Shown here in pieces: positions 59,001-64,000 of a stretch of DNA of 64,000 nucleotides; the stretch's first letter is position 1; every line of letters begins with the position of its first letter. The notes below the pieces were generated by a model, which was not told the DNA's origin, searched no databases, and was given only the letters and a program-made list of their open reading frames with translations. The DNA comes from Phycomyces nitens. Lineage: Eukaryota; Mucoromycota; Mucoromycetes; Mucorales; Phycomycetaceae. The stretch is from positions 6,138,001 through 6,202,000 of the forward strand of contig JAHRBC010000001.1 of NCBI GenBank assembly GCA_022702545.1. Direction: 5' to 3'. A program made the position numbers and the translations under genes.

Positions 59001-59175
59001 GACTAGAGAAATGGAAGGCATTGAGATCCACAAAAGCGAGTTTTCAAGAGTTGATTTTCAAAGTATCCTACCTATGCACCGAATTCTCATGCCAGTTGCA
59101 ATTGTTGATTACCAGCCATTAAGCAAGATTAGCAAAAAACTTGTAGTTCCATTGCCACGCAAAATTTATACTTAG
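56080..59175 (+). pseudogene. CACTA-E Tnp2-type transposase, two frameshifts and a stop
   Basis: ATG at 56080 begins the Cys-rich N-terminal exon (ECRCSVCKNKLGG ... FKRHMR). An acidic exon starts near 56461 (ISENEEDEEESEDSDDE), and the main exon near 56699. Motifs: YVVDEGAVILIAIINKIL, CSECHTIYDI, LTLNINWFQPFDGVTYS, VGLMPGPKEAKTSEIN, DIPATRKVCGFTSHTS, DPMHNLFLGTAKRMMEKW, MHLHLHLHQTVQDFGPVYGYW, ending LVVPLPRKIYT. Breaks: loss of one T in a homopolymer near 57113, a TGA at about 57251 where CACTA-1 and A have Arg, and loss of one A near 57930. Homopolymer losses could also be sequencing errors. N-terminal exon borders after 56230 are uncertain. Confidence 0.87.
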
Positions 59176-59267
59176 CTTTTAATATATTTATCTATTGGTC
59201 AAAACTCTTCAGCTATATTTACAATTTGCAGTTGATATAAAATATAGAGAGAAAAAGAAAAATATAT

Positions 59268-60491
59268 TTATTCATCTCTAATTGACCAGGGAGGCAAGAT
59301 GGTGGACAGAGAAGTGGGGACAGGGACAACTTTAACTCCTCTTTGGATTCTAGGGGTCTTTGGTTTTGACTTTGACTGCCCCTTTCTCAAGTCACGGTCT
59401 TTAGAAATGCGATCAATTATTGCCAAGAGTCTGTTTAACTGTTTTTGTCATTAGTTTTAACTTGTGCTGCAACAAATACAAATTGAAAATAATTACCTCA
59501 TCACTTCTCCAACTGGGGCAAGCAATCTTTACAACCTTCAGGCTGACACCTTCACCAAAATCCTCAACACCTGATTCACCATCTGACATGACCTCTTTTC
59601 GAAGAACATTGAGATATGCCATCTCATGAGCATTTCCTTCTTTTGGACCCATCTCAGCATCTATGATCTCCCAGTTGGTCTCATAGGTAATAATGCGGCG
59701 ATTAAGAATCTGTTAATATTTTTAGAATATAAGATAACCATGTACATTAATATTTTTCTTATAATTACCTCTCTCATTCGGCTATTGATGCGTGCATTAT
59801 GCTTCTTGATAATGCCTGCCTCCTCTGAAATGTTAACACTTCGGTAGAAGGTCTTGTAGTTGTTTTTGATTTTAGCAACTACCATACTTGGCCAAAATCC
59901 AGCAGCACGAGGCTGTGAGAGTATATACTCTCTCAAATATTTGACAATCTTGACATTGTCCTGATGATCAATCCATTGATCAGTATTCCATTTTCTCCTG
60001 GCTTCATTCTCAGCAATCTCAATGGGATCGTTGGACTTTAAGTCCCTTATCCACATTTTCTCATGGATCAAGTCCTGTATATTTTTATTAGATTATATAT
60101 TATTATACTCTGTCAAGATTATCTATACCAAAATTATCGCACTCATCTGACTCTCACTGAGAGAAGGCTGAGCAGGAACAGAAGGAGAGATAGTTGCTGG
60201 CAAAACTGGGCCAGCAGGTGCTCCATTAAAAACACCATTGGCATGAGCATTCATGAACATGCTCACTGCGTTTGCTGAGCTAGCCTGCATGTCATACATC
60301 TTTCTAAGCTGGCGACTCATCGATGCCATCTGTCCAGAGAGTTCTTTATATCCCTCATCATCATTTCTGACTGTCTCAGATCTTGGGGCAAGTCTGCGGC
60401 GTTTTGGCTGATTACCTGCCCCCTGGGAAGAACTGCCAGGCTGTTCATTAGCATTTGATCTGCGATTAGAGTTTCTTGAGCTAGAAGACAT
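59268..60491 (-). CDS. CACTA-E accessory protein, four exons, intact
   Basis: Minus strand from ATG 60491. Exon 1 (to about 60129) has a basic, Ser/Asn-rich start (NQPKRRRLAPRSE) and a coiled part (QMASMSRQLRKMYDM). Exon 2 (about 60075-59769) has KMWIRDLKSND, KYLREYILSQPRAAGFWPSM and KIKNNYKTFY. Exon 3 (about 59712-59498) has MAYLNVLRKEVMSDGESG and CPSWRSDE. Exon 4 (about 59435-59268) has LNRLLAIIDRISKDRDLRKG and ends WSIRDE. No internal stop; closely related to the CACTA-1 protein. Predicted nuclear partner of the transposase; inferred. Confidence 0.82.
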
Positions 60492-60744
60492 TTTCTATAT
60501 GTATTTTATAAATATAACAATATATGAATATATTAAAATATTATATTTTGCCTATTCAGCATATAAATACATACGAAGCAAAATACAGTTATTGGTAAAG
60601 ATATTTACAAAATAAAAAGGGGACAGACTACAATATGCTTATTGAAAATATTTTTATTATAATTCACATTTTTAATCAGTGCTGTAAGATCATCTGTATT
60701 AATCTATTTTGGTCTGTAAAACTGGGTCCCAGTATGTACGACTC

Positions 60745-61252
60745 ATGGTAACCTCAAATAAATTTCAAATAATATATTCTCCTTTTCCTTTTCTTTCCTA
60801 TTTATTTTATTTTTCAATACCCTGGTAAGTTATTATTTTTTAAACATGTTGTTTATATCGTCAAGTATACTATATTAACTACTGATATATTATTAATATA
60901 GTATAATATGCTCTTCTTTTATGACAAAGGTAAATATAATATCATGATAAACTATATGTTTACTAATTATTTATTTAAAAGATTCACGGCTTTCTGATAT
61001 TTCAAAATGATATTGATGATAATATACATGGTAAATATAAAAAGATTGTTATATTTTCTCTTATTAATTTATTATTTTTTAGTTGAACATATTGCAATCC
61101 ATGTTCTGTATTTTGTTTTTATCCCGCAACTCTTAATATGTAAGCAAACATCTTGTATAAGCTCTTACTATTTGCCAAATACTACTTTAGTTATCACATT
61201 TTATATCTGCAATCTGGAATAAATATTTTTCTATGATTGCATATAGCTTTAT
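60745..61252 (+). CDS. CACTA-E third gene, partial model
   Basis: ATG at 60745, 254 bp from the accessory ATG and divergent. Exon 1 (60745-60824) encodes a hydrophobic leader (IIYSPFPFLSYLFYFSIP). Exon 2 is 28 nt (about 60900-60928), exon 3 is 49 nt starting ATTCACGG, as CACTA-1 exon 3 starts ATTCAGAA, and exon 4 is 57 nt (VEHIAIHVLYFVFIPQLL). The frame is open through three introns. The 3' end is unresolved. Confidence 0.45.
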
Positions 61253-61944
61253 GGGTAAATACAAAATGAAAAATATGGATTATTTTAAAAATTAATATCT
61301 GTTACTTCTTTTATCACAAATATATAAATATCTATTCACAAGAAACTCTCCTGCTTTATTTGTCTTTTACAAGGAGTACCTACCCATACTGTGTCTATAT
61401 ATCAAAAGGTATACTATATAGATGAGTAATATTTTTGAAATCTAGGTCTAGAACAAAATTCTAAATAATATTCTCCTAAAAATAAAAATAATAAAATAAA
61501 CTATTCATAAATGATTTTCCATAAAAATATTTATAAAAAGTGTGAGAACTATGTAGCTGTTCAATAAGAAGCTGTTATTATAGTGACAGTTAAAATATAG
61601 TCCAATAAAATGTCACCATTGATATGTGAAATAAAACATTTGCGCATTTCTATAATCTTTAAACCATTGTTTTCTTGATTCTTAAAAGAAAACAAAAATG
61701 CAACGTTATACAAGAACATCTGTTTTTTTTTAAAAAAAAAAAGTAATTTATAGTCAGTTTGTGTATGGTAATACTATAGTTCTTTATGAGAGTGTTTCCA
61801 TCCTTAGGATAAATAAAAGAATTATAGGTAGAAATAATATCTGTCTGAATAGTAAAATATTACTCAAAGTCTGGGTAAAATCTTTTATTTCACTCAGAAT
61901 TTCATATTATTTTACATATGTAAAAGGAACATATTTTTGCAGTG
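61253..61944. other. CACTA-E right subterminal region
   Basis: AT-rich, no gene. Ends with TTTCACTCAGAATTT and TTTTTGCAGTG as in CACTA-1. Confidence 0.5.
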
Positions 61945-63120
61945 GGTGGTAGATATGGCATGAAGATCAGGATTACCAAGAACATTACTTTCAAAGTTCA
62001 AGGACAATGTTTCAGGACAATTGCAAACAATGCTTGAAATTTTCCCAGTTTCGACAGAAGTTTTCTCAGGCATATTGTGGAGGTAGAGCGTATTATTGAC
62101 AGTGACAACTTGATAACTCTCAGCCATAATGGTTGAATGATTCAGTGTATAGAATCTGTCCACAATCATTTGCATTTGACCAGCCTCGACAAGATCACCA
62201 ACCCAGATATCTTTCACCATACTATTCATCTGAATAGACACCATTGGATGCTGAAACAAGCTTTCAGTTTTCCATTTCTGCGACTGGTAGCTATCCACAA
62301 GCTCGCCTTCAGTATGATCAGGAAGTTTTGACAGATGATCAGTGACTGAAGGGTTCGCAACCAACAACTTCAGCACCTCGGAAGGAGGATTCATATGGAA
62401 AGTCAAGGTTTGTTCAACTTCTTGACCATTGACAGTTTTTTGAACCTTAACCTTGTGCTCTGTCTGTTTTAGCAAGGGAATCTGGTTCTTCGTTCTTCTC
62501 TTATCATCAAAGTTGAATATAGAATCAGCTGCAGGTACTTTTGCTTCAGGATAATCAACCTTGGCTTTTGTAACATCATTGAGAAGCTTTATGATGTCTT
62601 TCATCAAACTTTGCGAGATGTCTCCTCCAGATCGATAGTAGAATTGATACACCAATTGGTGTATCTTGTCTCTGAAAGGAAAAAACTCTCCATTGGCAAC
62701 AATTGGTGTTTGATCCTCAATCTCGTCGGCTACTGCTTCAGGTTCATTACCAACATATTCCGTGAATGTAACGTTTTCATCCAAAAGTTCGTCTTCATCC
62801 TCTTCCTCATCCACAGAATTGCGATATCTGGCCTCGTCGTTTTCATGGAACACCATGTCACTGAGATTGACAGGAACAGGGTCAACTGAGGCAGAGGAGG
62901 AGATATCTACCAATGGTTGTTCATTATTGAAAAAGTTGTTGTTTGGTGTCATGAGTGTTCTGAACTTCAGGGTGGAGGACTAGCCGGTCTCTGTAGATCT
63001 ATGGGTTGTTTTCTTATGACGTCCAAGATCACTTGGGTATCGGAAGCGCTTGCCACAATTGTTCAATTCACAAACGTGCTTTTTAGCAACGTTTTCGGTC
63101 TGGTTAAATTGGCTGTTCAT
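61945..63120 (-). pseudogene. C2H2 zinc-finger protein of another CACTA-like element, 3' truncated
   Basis: Minus strand. From ATG 63120 a single C2H2 finger reads CELNNCGKRFRYPSDLGRHKKTTH. A TAG near 62981 is in frame with the long frame that continues from 62952. That part is acidic first (NSVDEEEDEDELLDEN) and then has SQKWKTESLFQHPMVSIQM and MVKDIWVGDLVEAGQM, reminiscent of proteins from fungal Plavaka-type elements, though I am not certain. It is cut at 61945 by the right end of CACTA-E. It occupies the accessory-gene position relative to the divergent third-gene-like region at 63230. Confidence 0.65.
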
Positions 63121-63229
63121 TGTTCAGGGAAGTAAATAAGGTACAAAACTGATTTGTCTTTGGACGATTTGTCAATTTAATTTATACCATAAATTTGAAC
63201 CGCAGCAATCTTTCTAGCAGGTTCTTTAT

Positions 63230-64000
63230 TTATTTATTTTTTATTTATTTTTTATTTCTTTTCTTTTCTTTCTGCTTCTTCAACATTTTTTATGGTAAGT
63301 GATTTTCGTTTGACCTCTACTTTGTAACAAATTATATATAACAAAGCTTCTTTTTCTGTCTCTATTAAATAGACTACTCGAGCCTGCTTTATGTTGCTGT
63401 AAGATATTCAAGTCTGCACTGTGTTCAACTAAAAACTAAATGAATGTCTTCTTTTATAATAGGCATTTCGTTTACAGTTTGATATAGCAGTAGCTCATTC
63501 AATGTACAAGGCCCATCTATTGCCCATCCTCTTTGTTTAAGGTGTGTATAAGACTCCTATATATCTAGCAACAAATATAATTACGCGTTTTTAAAGAGTT
63601 GCTGCGTAAAATATTATAAGATATAAAATTAAACACTTTATTCCCTATGTATTCTTGTTGATTATTAACTTTCATACTTCTTTTGTTAGATAAAATCAAC
63701 TGTGAACAATATGTATGGTAAGGTAGTGTGTACATTATCATCTATCTATTCGAGTTTTGTTTGCTAATTATCATTAGTTAGGTTTGTATATACTATCTTG
63801 TCCAGACATTCTATCAAATAATGGATACCGCTCTCCTGCCTTTTGGGTCAGACTTATTTGATTCTGCACTCATTCATATCATCTTGAAAGAGCATCAAGC
63901 AACTGACAAGGTAGGAATGCCCTCATTGCATCATTTTATGAAAGAAACCCCTGGCCCAAAGCTATGAGAATTTTATCCAATAAAAATCATTTGTAAACCT
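63230..64000 (+). other. Third-gene-like region of the zinc-finger element
   Basis: A T-rich leader ends TTTATG|GTAAGT (about 63293). Micro-exon-like pieces follow: ACTACTCGAGCC... (26 nt) after TTAAATAG near 63371, a piece near 63463-63540, one ending TATG|GTAAGG near 63719, and one near 63805-63910 (MDTALLPFGSDLFDSALIHI) ending AAG|GTAGGA. It runs off the window. The pattern matches the CACTA third genes. Confidence 0.4.

Larger units (their letters stand above)
55850..61944 (+). mobile_element. CACTA-E: Tnp2-type DNA transposon (6095 bp)
   Basis: Left end CACTGCAAAAATTGG at 55850, right end CATATTTTTGCAGTG at 61944. Flanking triplets differ (TTG left, GGT right), and the flanks belong to unrelated coding regions, so one end may come from a rearrangement. 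Holds transposase (+), accessory gene (-) and third gene (+), with the same order and similar right end as CACTA-1. Confidence 0.85.

Noticed and set aside
62611..62983. Plus-strand frames of 73-92 codons including a poly-Ser run
   Set aside because: They are shadows of the minus-strand zinc-finger protein; the Ser run is the complement of its acidic stretch.

Overview
The window is AT-rich eukaryotic DNA made almost entirely of nested transposable elements. The only ordinary cellular gene I can support is one tRNA-Gly(GCC) on the minus strand at 41219-41289. Short GT-AG introns, Tnp2-type CACTA transposases, Ty3/gypsy elements, a Crypton-type recombinase with a GCR1_C-like domain, Tc1 and Harbinger relics together suggest an early-diverging (Mucoromycota-like) filamentous fungus. 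That placement is inference, and I cannot name a species.

Layout. (1) 1-10190: a decayed Tc1/mariner transposase is split twice. One insertion is a solo LTR (1071-2064) that itself contains a second solo LTR (1587-1967). The other is a nearly complete minus-strand Ty3/gypsy element (2207-10074, LTRs of 521 bp) whose integrase is broken by a 1745-bp CACTA element. (2) 10400-16488: a second, older minus-strand gypsy element with a chromodomain. It is broken by another copy of the short CACTA element in the opposite orientation and by a solo LTR, and it ends abruptly at a third LTR. (3) 16489-23899: a 5'-truncated CACTA element (CACTA-1) lies in a smaller CACTA (F), which lies in a third CACTA type with CACTACGG ends. 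(4) 23900-27245: a Harbinger element inside a retroelement-like remnant. (5) 27246-36460: a Crypton-like tyrosine recombinase gene split by CACTA-A (28283-35022), the best-preserved element here. (6) 36888-40062: a complete CACTACGG-ended element. (7) 41219-52611: the tRNA gene with a solo gypsy LTR 12 bp upstream, directly followed by the 5' LTR and gag of a third gypsy element; that LTR is split by CACTA-D (42467-51125), which in turn contains F copy 2. (8) 52612-64000: CACTA-C is cut by CACTA-E, followed by part of another element with a C2H2 zinc-finger protein.

The most interesting recurring pattern is a three-gene CACTA module. It consists of the Tnp2 transposase, a convergent multi-exon accessory gene (four of five copies share an MSD-x-ESD ... 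PSWRSDE signature), and a third small gene of several micro-exons that diverges from the accessory gene across a short intergenic space. In CACTA-C the third gene reads open through four introns with every splice phase consistent (87 residues). In CACTA-1 and CACTA-E it reads open through several introns with a Phe/Leu/Tyr-rich leader. The short 1.65-1.75 kb CACTA elements have no transposase and seem to carry only third-gene-like exons.

Most element boundaries are supported by target-site duplications that I read directly: AAGAC, CTGTG, CTCT, TAG, ATT, ATAC, ATATT, AAT, AAG, TTTT, TCA and AAA. Many inactivating stops are TGA, often where Arg (CGA) would be expected, so the region looks aged by C-to-T change.
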